64,000 nt of DNA, from positions 11,615,931 through 11,679,930 of the forward strand of contig JARWKL010000010.1 in assembly GCA_029961685.1 (NCBI GenBank), written 5' to 3'. The DNA comes from Aristolochia californica (lineage: Eukaryota; Streptophyta; Magnoliopsida; Piperales; Aristolochiaceae). Shown piece after piece: positions 11,036 through 22,999 of this stretch. Both the position numbers and the translations under genes were made by a program. Position 1 is the stretch's first letter. Each line of letters opens with the position of its first letter. The notes under the pieces were generated by a model that saw nothing but the letters and a program-made list of their open reading frames with translations, had not been told where the DNA came from and did not search any database.

Positions 11036-13113
11036 TCATTTTTAGTGCCTGAAATAATTTTGAAATTTTTTTTTTGCATCCATGAACTCTTAAATTTTCA
11101 TTTTGTTATGCCTTATTTCTTTTTTGTTTACGAGAAAAATCGGAGAGTGAAAACTCAATTTTGGATCTGAAAAAAAATTTGAACATCCAAAATGGAAATG
11201 CACAAATGCTGAGAGAGATAGTTCCAAAATGTATTTGTGATTTTTATGGATAGGCAAAAAGTGGGTTGTTTGGCTGTGGTAAATATCCAACCTCTTGTGA
11301 ATTTGATTTTTCCTACTTCTTGAAAATTTTGGATCATTAGGTTCACTTGCATCCTCAACATGTTTCTCTCAAGCATATCCACCAAACTTAAAGCATGTTA
11401 GGATCAGTTAGTAGTCGCTTTCCTATAAAATTCCACCAGGCTTATTATTAGGGGTTGTACTAGTGGAATTTCCAGAACATGGATCACAAAACCTTGGAGT
11501 TAATTTTTAGCGCCAGAAATAATTTTGAAAGATTTTTTTTGCATACATGAAATCTAAAATTTTCATTTCGTTATGCCTTATATCTTTTTTGTTTACGATA
11601 AAAGGGAGAGTGAAAACTCAAGTTTGGATCTATAAACAAATTTGAACATTCAAAATGGAAATGCACAAATGCTGAGAGAGATAGTTCCAAAAAGTATCTG
11701 TGATTTTTAAGAATAGGCAAAAAGTGGGTTGTTTGGCCCTGGTAAATATCCAACCACTTGAGAATTTGATTTTTTCTACTCCTTGAAATTTTTTGATCAT
11801 TATGTCCACTTGCATCCTCAACATGTTTCTGGCATGCATATCCACCTCACTTAAAGCATGTTAGGATCAGTTTCAAGTCCCTTTCCTATAAAATTCCACC
11901 AGGCTTATTATTAGGGGTTGTACTAGTCGAATTTCCAGGTCATGGATAACAAAACCTTAGAGTTCTTTTTTAGTTCCTGAAATAATTTTGAATTTTTTTT
12001 TTGCATACAAGAACTCTAAAATTTTCATTTTGTTATGCCTTATTTCTTTTTTGTTTACGAGAAAAATGGTAGAGTGAAAACTCATGTTTGGATCTGAAAA
12101 TAAATTTGAACATACAAAATGGAAATGCACAAATGCTGAGAGAGATAGTTCCAAAATGTACATGGGATTTTTAAGGATAGGCGAAAAGTGGTTTGTTTGG
12201 CCCAGGTAAATATCCAACCACTTGAGAATTTGATTTTTTCTACTCCTTGAAAATTTTGGATCATTATGTCCACTTGCATCCTCAACATGTTTCTGTCATG
12301 CATATCCACCTCACTTAAAGCATGTTAGGATCAGTTACAAGTCCCATTCCTACAAAATTCCACCAGGCTTATTATTAGGGGCTGTACTAGTGAAATTTCC
12401 AGATCATGGATAACAAAATCTTGGAGTTCATTTTTAGTGCCTGAAATAATTTTGAAATTTTTTTTTTGCATACATGAACTCGAAAATTTTCATTTAGTTA
12501 TGTCTTATTTCTTTTTTGTTTACGAGAAAAATGGGAAAGTGAAAACTCAAGTTTGGATGGGAAAACAAATAATAATATCCAAAATGGCACTGCACAAATG
12601 CTGAGAGAGATAGTACCAAAAACTATCTGTGATATTTAAGGATAGGCAAAAAGTGGGTTGTTTGCCCAAGTAAATATCCAAGCACTTGAGAATTTGATTT
12701 TTTCTACTCCTTGAAATATTTGGATCATTAGGTCTACTTGCATCCTCAACATGTTTCTGGCATGCATATCCACCACACTTAAAGCATGTTAGGATCAGTT
12801 CCAAGTCCCTTTCCTATAAAATTTCACCAGGCTTATTATTAGGGGCTGTACTAGTGGAATTTCCAGAACATGGATAACAAAACCTTGGAGTTCCTTTTTA
12901 GTGCCTGAAATAATTTTGATATTTTTTTTGCATACATGAACTCTAAAATTTTTATTTTGTTATGCCCTATATCTTTTTTGTCTACGAGAAAAATGGGAGA
13001 GTGAAAACTCATGTTTGGATCTGAAAATAAATTTGAAAATCCAAAATGGAAATCCACAAATGCTGAGAGAGATAGTTCCAAAAAGTATCTATGATTTTCA
13101 AGGATAGCCAAAA

Positions 13114-13133
13114 GGGGGAGGGGGGAGGGGGGG
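13114..13133 (+). repeat. G-tract insertion G5-A-G6-A-G7
   Basis: Where the consensus reads CAAAAAGTGGGTTG, this unit has three long G runs separated by single A residues. This lies in the left arm of stem-loop 1. Runs this long could form a G-quadruplex by sliding. The change is probably an expansion of the native GTGGG. A homopolymer sequencing error could alter its exact length. Confidence 0.8.
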
Positions 13134-15179
13134 TTTGGTCCTGGTAAATATCCAGCCACTTGAGAATTTGATTTTTTCTACTCCTTGAAATTTTCTGATC
13201 ATTAGGTCCACTTGCATCCTCAACATGTTTCTGGCATGCATATCCACCTCACTTAAAGCATGTTAGGATCAGTTACAAGTCGCTTTCCTATAAAATTCCA
13301 CCAGGCTTATTATTAGGGGTTGTACTAGTGGAATTTCTAGAACATGGATAACAAAACCTTGGAGTTCATTTTTATTTCCTGAAATAATTTTGAAATTTTT
13401 TTTTTGAATACAAGAACTCTAAAATTTTCATTTTGTTATGGCTTATATCTTTTTTGTTTATGAGAAAAATGGTAGAGTGAAAACTAATGTGTGGATCTGA
13501 AGACAAATTTGAACATCCAAAATGGAATTGCACAAATGCTGAGAGAGATAGTTCCAAAAAGTATATGTGATTTTTAAGGATAGGCAAAAACTGGGTTGTT
13601 TGGCCTTGGTAAATATCCAACCACTTGAGAATTTGATTTTTTCTACTCCTTGAAATTTTTTGATCATTATGTCCACTTGCATCCTCAACATGTTTCTGGC
13701 ATTCATATCCACCTCACTTAAAGAATGTTAGGATCAGTTACAAGTCCCTTTCCTATAAAATTCCACCAGGCTTATTATTAGGGGCTATATTGTGGAATTT
13801 CCAGAACATGGATAACAAAACCTTGGAGTTCATTTTTAGTGCCTGAAAAAATTTTGAATTTTTTTTTTTTTGCATTCTTGAACTCTAAAATTTTCATTTT
13901 TTTATGACTTATTTCTTGTTTGTTTACGAGAAAAATGGTAGAGTGAAAACTCATGTTTGGATCTGAAAATAAATTTCAATATCCAAAATGGAAATGCACA
14001 AATGCTGAGAGAGATAGTTCCAAAATGTACTTGGGATTTTTAAGGATAGGCAAAAAGTGGGTTGTTTGGCCCTGGTAAATATCCAACCACTTGAGAATTT
14101 GATTTTTCTACTCCTTGAAATTTTTGGATCATTAGGTCCACTTGCATCCTCGACTTGTTTCTGGCATGCATATCCACCACACCTAAAGCATGTTAGGATC
14201 AGTTACAAGTCCCTTTCCTTTAAAATTCCACGAAGCTTATTATAAGGGGCTGTACTAGTGGAATTTCAGGAACATGGATAACAAAACCTTGGAGTTCATA
14301 TTTAGTACCTGAAATAATTTAGAAATTTTTTTTTTTTGCATACATGAACTCTAAAATTTTCATTTTGCTATGCCTTATATATTTTTTGTTTACGAGAAAA
14401 ATGGGAGAGTGAAAACTCATGTTTGGATCTGAAAACAAATATGAATATCCAAAATGGTAATGCACAAATGCAAAGAGAGATAGTTCCAAAAAGTATCTGT
14501 GATTTTTATGGATAGGCAAAAAGTGGGTTGTTTGGCCTTGGTAAATATCCACCCACTTGAGAATTTCATTTTTTCTACACCTTGAAATTTTTGGATCATT
14601 AGGTCCACTTGTATTCACAACATGTTTCTGGCATACATTTCCACCATACTTAAAGAATTTTAGGATCAGTTACAAGTCCCTTTCCTATAAAATTCCACCA
14701 GGATTATTATTAGGGGTTGTACTAGTGAAATTTCTAGAACATGGATAACAAAACCTTGGAGTTCATTTTTAGTGGTGAAATAATTATGAATTTTTTTTTT
14801 GCATACTTGAACTCGAAAATTTCATTTGTTATGCCTTATACCTTTTTTGTTTACGAGAATAATGGTAGAGTGAAAACTCAAGTTTGGATCTGAAAATAAA
14901 TTTGAACATTCAAAATGGAAATGCACAAATGCCGAGAGAGATAGTTCCAAACAGTATCTGTGATTTTTAAGTATAGGCAAATAGTGGGTTGTTTGTCCCT
15001 GGAAAATATCCAACCACTTGAGAATTTGATTTTTTCTACTCCTTGAAATTTTCTGATCATTAGGTCCACTTGCATCCTCAACATGTTTCTGGCATGCATA
15101 TCCACCACACTTAAAGGATGTTAGGATCAATTACAAGTCCATTTCCTATAAAATTCCAGCAGGCTTTTTATTAGGGGCT

Positions 15180-15450
15180 GTACTAGTGGAATTTACATCA
15201 CGTGGATAACAAAACCATTGGAATTCATTTTTAGTGGCTGAAATAATTTTGAATTTTTTTTTTTGCAGAAATGAACTCTAAAATTTTCGTTTTGTTATGC
15301 CTTATATCTTTTTTGTTTACGAGAAAAAAGGGAGAGCGAAAACTAAAGTTTCGATTTGAAAAAAAATTTGAACATCCAAAATGGAAATGCACAAATGGTG
15401 AGAGAGATTCCAAAAAGTATCTGTGATTTTTAAGGATAGGGAAAAAGTGG
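15180..15450 (+). repeat. GGGAGAGCG / GAGAGATTCC haplotype, copy 1
   Basis: Linked variants are CGTGGATAAC in place of CATGGATAAC, GGGAGAGCGAAAAC, GATTTGAAAAAAAATTTG, and a short loss giving GAGAGATTCCAAAAAG. The same string is present at about 24030-24260, 19 units later. Part of it (GGGAGAGCG, GATTTGAAAAA) is at 3731-3770. It contains extra CpG sites not present in the consensus. Confidence 0.8.
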
Positions 15451-16489
15451 GTTCATTGGCCCCTGGTATATATCCAACCACTTGAGAATTTGATTTTTTC
15501 TACTCCTTGAAATTTTTGGATCATTAGGTCTACTTGTATCATCAACATGTTTCTGGCATGCATATCCCCCACACTTAAAGCATGTTAGGATCAGTTACAA
15601 GTCCCTTTCCTATAAAATTCCACCAAGCTTATTATTAGGGGTTGTACTAGTGGAATTTCCAGAACATGGATAACAAAGCCTTGGAGTTCATTTTTAGTGC
15701 CTGAAATAATTTTGAATTTTTTTTTTTTTTGCATACAAGAACTCTAAAATTTTCATTTTGTTATGCCTTATATATTTTTTGTTTATGAGAAAAATGGGAG
15801 AGTGAAAACTCAAGTTTGGATCTGAAAACAAATTTGAACATCCAAAATGGAAATGCATAAATGCTGAGAGAGATAGTTCCAAAATGTATCTGTGATTTTT
15901 AAGGATAGGCAAAAAGTGGGTTGTTTGGCCCTGGTATCCAACCACTTGTGAATTTGATTTTTTCTACTTGAAATTTTTGGATCATTTGGTCCACTTGCAT
16001 CCTCAACATCTTTTTGGCATGCATATGCACCACACTTAAAGCATATTAGGATCAGTTACAAGTCCCTTTCCTATAGAATTCCACCAAGCTAATTATAAGG
16101 GGTTGTACTAGTGGAATTTCCAGAACATGGATAACAAAACCTTTGAGTTCATTTTTAGTGCCTGAAATAATTTTGAATTTTTTTTTTTTTGCATACATGA
16201 ACTCTAAAATTTTCATTTTGTTATGGCTTATATCTTTTTTGTTCACGAGAAAATTGGAAGAGTGAAAACTCAAGTTTGGATCTGAAAACAAATTTGAACA
16301 TCCAAAATGGAAATGCACAAATGCTGAGAGAGATAGTTCCAAAAAGTATCTGTGATTTTTAAGGATAGGCAAAAAGTGGGCTATTTGGCCCTGGTAAACA
16401 TCCAACCATTTGAGAATTTGATTTTTTCTACTGCTTGAAATTTTCTGATCGTTAGGTCCTTTTGCATCCTCAACATGTTTCTGGCATGC

Positions 16490-17160
16490 ATATCCACCAC
16501 ACTTAAAGCATGTTAGGATCAGTTACAAGTCCCTTTCCTATAAAATTCCACCAAGCTTATTATTAGGTGTTGTACTAGTGAAATTTCCAAAACATGGATA
16601 ACAAAACCTTGGAGTTCATCTTTAGTGCCTGAAATAATTTTGAAATTTTTTTTTTGCATATATGTACTCTAAAATTTTCATTTTGTTATGCCTTATATCT
16701 TTTTTGTTTATGAGAAAAATGGGAGAGTGAAAACGCAACTTTGGATCTGAAAATAAATTTGAACATCCAAAATGGAAATGCACAAATGCTGAGAGAGATA
16801 GTTCCAAAAAGTATCTGTGATTTTTAAGGTTAGGCAAATAGTGGGTTGTTTGGCCATGGTGAATATCCAACAACTTGAGAATTTGATTTTTTCTACTCCT
16901 TGAAATTTTCTGATCGTTAGGTCCACTTGCATCCTCAACATGTTTCTGGCATGCATATCCACCACACTTAAAGCATGTTAGGATCAGTTACAGGTCCCTT
17001 TCCTATAAAATTCCACCAGGCTTATTATTAGGTGTTGTACTAGTGGAATTTCCAGAACATGGATAACAAAACCTTGGAGTTCATTTTTAGTGCCTGAAAT
17101 AATTTTGAAATTTTTTTTTTGCATATATGTACTCTAAAATTTTCATTTTATTATGCCTTA
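16490..17160 (+). repeat. Adjacent near-identical unit pair (recent tandem duplication)
   Basis: Rare variants TTATTAGGTGTTGTACTAG (16559 and 17026), GCATATATGTACTC (16656 and 17121) and TTTTCTGATCGTTAGG (16440 and 16907) occur in consecutive units 465-467 bp apart. Their sharing by neighbours and near-absence elsewhere indicates a local one-unit duplication or conversion. Confidence 0.8.
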
Positions 17161-17319
17161 TATCTTTTTTGTTTACGAGAAAAATGGGAGAGTGAAATCT
17201 CAAGCTAGGACCTGAAAACAAATTTGAACATCCAAAATGGTAATGCACAAATGCTGAGAGAGATAGTTCCAAAAAAGTATATGTGATTTTTAAGGATAGG
17301 CAAAAAGTGGGTTGTTTGG

Positions 17320-17545
17320 CCTTGGTAAATATCCAACCTCTTGAAAATTTGATTTTTTCTACTCCTTTAAATTTTTGGATCCTTAGGTCCATTTGCATCC
17401 TCAACAAGTTTCTGGCATGCATCTCCACCACACATAAAGCATTTTAGGATCAGTTACAAGTCCCTTTCCTATAAAATTCCACCAAGCTTAATATAAGGGG
17501 CTGTAATAGTGGAATTTCAAAAACATGGATAAGAATACCTTTTAG
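17320..17545 (+). repeat. CCTCTTGAAAATTTG haplotype, copy 3
   Basis: Third copy of the linked variant set, about 6515 bp (14 units) after copy 2 and about 7915 bp (17 units) after copy 1. Downstream, the CTCAATTTTAGATCTG unit and the GTTAGTAGTCC unit follow in the same order as after copies 1 and 2, so the duplicated tract spans more than one unit. Confidence 0.85.
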
Positions 17546-17915
17546 TTCATTTTTAGTGCCTGAAATAATTTTGAAATTTTTTTTTTGCATCCATGAACTC
17601 TGAAATTTTCATTTTGTTATGGCTTATATTTTTTTTGTTTACGAGAAAAATGGGTGAGTGAAAACTCAATTTTAGATCTGAAAAAAATTTGAACATCCAA
17701 AATGGAAATGCACAAATGCTGAGAGACATAGTTGCAAAAAGTATTTGTAATTTATAAGGATAGGAAAAAAGTGGGTTGTTTTGGCGTGGTGAATATCCAA
17801 CCACTTGAGAATTTGATTTTTTTTACTTCTAGAAATTTTTGGATCATTAGGTCCACTTGCATCCTCATCATGTTTCTGGCATGCATATCCACCACATTTA
17901 AAGCATGTCAGGATC

Positions 17916-18115
17916 AGTTAGTAGTCCCTTTCCTATAAAATTCCACCAGGCATATTATTAGGGGTTGTACTAGTGGAATTTCTAAAACATGGATAACAAA
18001 ACCTTGGAGTTCATTTTTAATGCCTAAAATAATTTTGAATTTTTTTTTTTTTTGCATACAAGAACTCTAAAATTTTCATTTTGTGATGCCTTATATATTT
18101 TTTGTTTACAAGAAA
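17916..18115 (+). repeat. GTTAGTAGTCC / AATGCCTAAAAT haplotype, late copy
   Basis: GTTAGTAGTCC, ATTTTTAATGCCTAAAATAA, a 14-15 T run, GCATACAAGAACTC and TTTTGTGATGCC reproduce the string of variants seen at 8178-8355 and, with some changes, at 10010-10195. Distances are about 21 and 17 units. Confidence 0.8.
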
Positions 18116-20094
18116 AATGGGAGAGTGAAAACTCAAGTTTGGATCTGAAAGCAAATTTGAACATCCAAAATGGAAATGCACAAATGCTGAGAGAGATAGT
18201 TCCAAAAAGTTTATGTGATTTTTAAGGATAGGCAAAAAGTTGGTTGTTTGGCCCTAGTAAATATCCAACCACTTGACAATTTCATTTTTTCTAGTCCTTG
18301 AAATTTTTGGATCATTAGGTCCAGTTGCATCCTCAACATGTTTCTGGCATGCATATCCACCACACTTAAAGCATGTTAGGATAAGTTACAAGTCCCTTTC
18401 CTATAAAATTTCACCTGGATTATTATTAGGGACTGTACTAGTGGAATTTCCAGAACATGGATAACAAAACCGTGGAGTTCATTTTTAGTGCCTGAAATAA
18501 TTTTGAATTTTTTTTTTCGCATACTTGAACTCTAAAATTTTCATTTTGTTATGCCTTATACCTGTTTTGTATACAAGAAAAATGGGAGAGTGAAAACTCA
18601 AGTTTGGATCTGAAAATAAATTTGGACATTCAAAATGGAAATGCACAAATGCTGAGTGCGATAGTTCCAAAAAGTATCTGTGATTTTTAAGGATAGGCAA
18701 ATAGTAGGTTGTTTGGCCCTGGTTTATATCCAACCGCTTGAGAATTTGATTTTTTCTACTCCTTGAAATTTTCTGATCATTAGATCCACTTGCATCCTCA
18801 ACATATTTCTAGCATGCATATCCACCACGCTTAAAGCATGTTAGGATCAGTTACAAGTCCCTTTCCTATAAAATTCCACCAGGCTTATTATTAGGGGTTG
18901 TACTAATGGAATTGCCAGAACATGGATAACAAAATCTTGGAGTTCATTTTTAGTGCCTAAAATAATTTTGAAATTTTTTTTTACATACATGAAATCTAAA
19001 ATTTTCATTTGGTTATGCCTTATATCTTTTTTGTTTACGAGAAAAATAGGAGAGTGAAAACTCAAGTTTGGATCTATAAACAAATTTGAACATTCAAAAT
19101 GGAAATGCACAAATGCGGAGAGAGATAGTTCCAAAAAGTATCTGTGATTTTTAAGGATAGGCAAAAAGTGGGTTGTTTGGCCCTCGTAAATATCCAACCA
19201 CTTGAGACTTTGATTTTTTCTACTCGAAATTTTTGGATCATTAGGTCCACTTGCATCCTCAACATGTTTCTGCCATGCATATCCACCACACTTAAAGCAT
19301 GTTAGGATCAGTTACAAGTCCGTTTCCTATAAAATTCCACCAGGATTATTATTAGGGGCTCTACTAGAGGAATTTCTAGAACATGGATAACAAAACCTTG
19401 GAATTCATTTTTAGTGTCTGAAATAATTTGGAAATTTTTTTTTCGCATACTTGAACTCTAAAATGTCATTTTGTTATGACTTATACCTTTTTTGTTAGCG
19501 AAAAAAATGGGAGGGTGAAAACTCAAGTTTGGATCTGAAAATAAATATGAACATCCAAAATGGAAATGCACAAATGCCGAGAGAGATAGTTCCAAAAAGT
19601 ATTTGTGATTTTTAAGGATAGGCAAATAGTGGGTTGTTTGGCCCTGGTAAATATCCAACCACTTGAGAATTTGAATTTTTCTACTCGAAATTTTCTAATC
19701 ATTAGGACCACTTGCATCTTCAACATGTTTCTGGCCTGCATATCCACCAAACTTAAAGCATGTTAGGATCAGTTCCAAGTCCCTTTCCTATAAAATTCCA
19801 CCAGGCTTATTATTAGGGGCTGCACTAGTGGAATTTCTAGAACATGCATAACAAAACCTTGGAGTTCATTTTTAGTGCCTGAAATAATATTGAAATTGGT
19901 TTTTTTTTTGCATTCATGAACTCTAAAATTTTCATTTTTTTATGCCTTATATCTTTTTTGTTTACGAGAAAAATGGGAGAGTGAAAACTCAAGTTTGGAT
20001 CTGAAAAGAAATTTGAACATCCAAAATGGAAATGCACAAATGCTGAGAGAGATAGTTCCAAAAAGTATCTGGGATTTTTTAGGATAGGCAAAAA

Positions 20095-20121
20095 GGGGAG
20101 GGGGGGGGGGGGGTTGGGGGG
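20095..20121 (+). repeat. G-tract insertion G4-A-G14-TT-G6
   Basis: The same consensus site as the tract at 13114-13133, about 15 units later, and larger. The surrounding unit also shares TTTTCTGATCATTAGG with the earlier one, so the two probably descend from one expansion event spread by unequal exchange. A minor version, G6, lies at 40881-40886. Confidence 0.8.
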
Positions 20122-22999
20122 TTTGGCTGTAGTAAATTTCCAACCACTTGAGAATTTAATTTTTTCTACTCCTTGAAATTTTCTGATCATTAGGTCCACT
20201 TGCATCCTCAACATGTTTCTGGCATGCATATCCACCACACTTAAAGCATGTTAGGATCAGTTACATGTCCCTTTCCTATAAAATTCCACCAGGCTTATTA
20301 TTAGGGGCTGTACTAGTGAAATTCCATATCATGGATAAAAAAATCTTGGTGTTCATTTTCAGTGCCTGAAATAATTTTGAAATTTTTTTTTGCATACATG
20401 ATCTCTAAAATTTTCATTTTGTTATGACTTATTTCTTTTTTGTTTACGAGAAAAATGGGAGAGTGAAAACTCATGTTTGGATCTAAAAAAAAAATTTGAA
20501 CATCCAAAATGGAAATGCACAAATGCTGAGAGAGATAGTTCCAATATGTATGTGTGATCTTTAAGGATAGGCAAAAAGTGGGTTGTTTGGCCCTGGTAAA
20601 TATCCAACCACTTGAGAATTTGATTTTTTCTACTCCTTGAAATTTTTGGATCATTTGGTCCACTTGCACCCTCAACATGTTTCTGGCATGCATATCCACC
20701 ACGCTTAAAGCATGTTAGGATCAGTTACAAGTCCCTTCCCTTTAAAATTATACCAAGCTACTATAAGGGGCTGTACTAGTGGAATTTCAGGAATTTGGAT
20801 AACAAAACCTTGGAGTTTATTTTTAGTACTTTAAATAATTTTGAAATTTTTTTTTGCATACATGAACTCTAAAATTTTGATTTTGTTATGCCTTATATCT
20901 TTTTTGTTTACGAGAAAAATGGGAGAGTGAAAACTAGAGTTTGGATCTGAAAACAAATATGAACTTCCAAAATGGAAATGCACAAATGCTGAGAGAGATA
21001 GTTCCAAAAAGTATCTGTGATTTTTAAGGATAGGCAAAAAATGGGTGGTTTGGCCCTGGTAAATATCCAACCACTTGAGAATTTCATTTTTTCTACTCCT
21101 TGAAATTTTTGGATCATTAGGTCCACTTGCATCCTCAACATGTTTCTGGCTTGCATATCCACCACACTTAAAGCTTGTTAGGATCAGTTACAAGTCCCTT
21201 TCCTATAAAATTCCACCGGGCTTATTATTAGGGGCTCTACTAGTAGAATTTCCATAACATGGGTAACAAAACCTTGGAGTTCATTTGTAGTGCCTGAAAT
21301 AATTTTGAAATTTTTTTTTTGGATACATGAACTCTAAAATTTTCATTTTTTTATGCCTTATATCTTTTTTGTTTACGAGAAAAATGGGAGAGTGAAAACT
21401 CAAGTTTGGATATTAAAACAAATTTGAACAACCAAAATGGAAATGAACAAATGCAGAGAGAGATAGTTCCAAAAAGTATCTGTGATTATTAAGGATAGGC
21501 AAAATGTGGGTTGTTTGGCCCAGGTAAATATCCAACCACTTGAGAATTTTATTTTTTGTACACCGTGAAATTTTTGCATCATTAGGTCCACTTGCATCCT
21601 AAACATGTTTCTGGTATGCATATCCACTAGACTTAAAGCATGTTTGGATCAATTACAAGTCCCCTTCTCATAAAATTCCACCAAGCTTATTATTAGGTGC
21701 TGTACTAGTGGAATTTCTAGAACATGGATAACAAAACCTTTGAGTTCATTTTTTCTGTCCTGAAATAATTTTGAAATTTTTTTTTTGCATTTTTCCTCTC
21801 TTAAATTTTCATTTTATTTTGTCTAATATCTATTTTGTTTACAAGAAAAATGGGAGAGTGAAAACTCAAGTTTGGATCTGAAAACAAATTTGAACATCCA
21901 AATGGGAAATGCACAAATGCTGAGAGAGATAGTTCCAAAAAGTATCTGTGATTTTTAATGATAGGCAAAAACTGGGTTGTTTGGCCCTGGTAGATATCCA
22001 TCCACTTGAGAATTTGATTTTTTCTACTCCTTGAAATTTTTGGATCATTAGGTCCACTTGCATCCTCAACATGTTTCTGGCATGCAAATCCACCATACTT
22101 AAAGCATGTTAGGATCAGTTAAGAATCCCTTTCCTATGAAATTCCACCAAGCTTATTATTAGGGGCTGTACTAGTGGAATTTCCAGAACACTGATAACAA
22201 AACCTTGGAGTTCATTTTTAGCGCCTGAAATAATTTTGAAATTTTTTTTTGCATTCAAGAACTCTAAAATTTACCTTTTGTTATGCCTTATATCTTTTTT
22301 GTTTACGAGAAAAATGGGAGAGTGAAAACTCAAGTTTGGATCTGAAAACAAATTTGAACATCCAAAATGGAAATGCACAAATGTTGAGAGAGATAGTTCC
22401 AAAAAGTATCGGTGATTTTTAAGAATAGGCAAAAAGTGGGTTGTTTGGCCCTGGTATCCAACCACTTGAGAATTTGATTTTTTCTATTCCTTGAAATTTT
22501 TGGATCATTAGGTCCTCTTGCAACCTCAACATGTTTCTGCCATGCATATCCACTACAGTTAAAGCATGTTAGGATCAATTACAAGTCCCTTTCTTATGAA
22601 ACTCCACCAGGATTATTATTAGAGGCTGTACTAGTGGAATTTCCAGAACATGGATAACAAAACCTTGTAGTTCATTATTAGTGCCTGAAATAATTTTGAA
22701 TTTTTTTTTGCATAAATGAACTCTAAAATTTTCATTTTATTATGCCTTATATCTTTTTTGTTTAAGAGAAAAATGGGAGAGTGAAAACGCAAGTTTGGAT
22801 CTGAAAATAAATTTGTACATCCAAAATGGAAATGCACAAATGCTGAGAGAGATAGTTCCAAAAAGTATCTGTGATTTTTAAGGATAGGCAAATAGTGGGT
22901 TGTTTGGCCTTGGTAAATATCCAACAACATGAGGATTTGATTTTTTCTACTCCTTGAAATTTTCTTATCATTAGGTCCACATGCATCCTCAACATGTTA

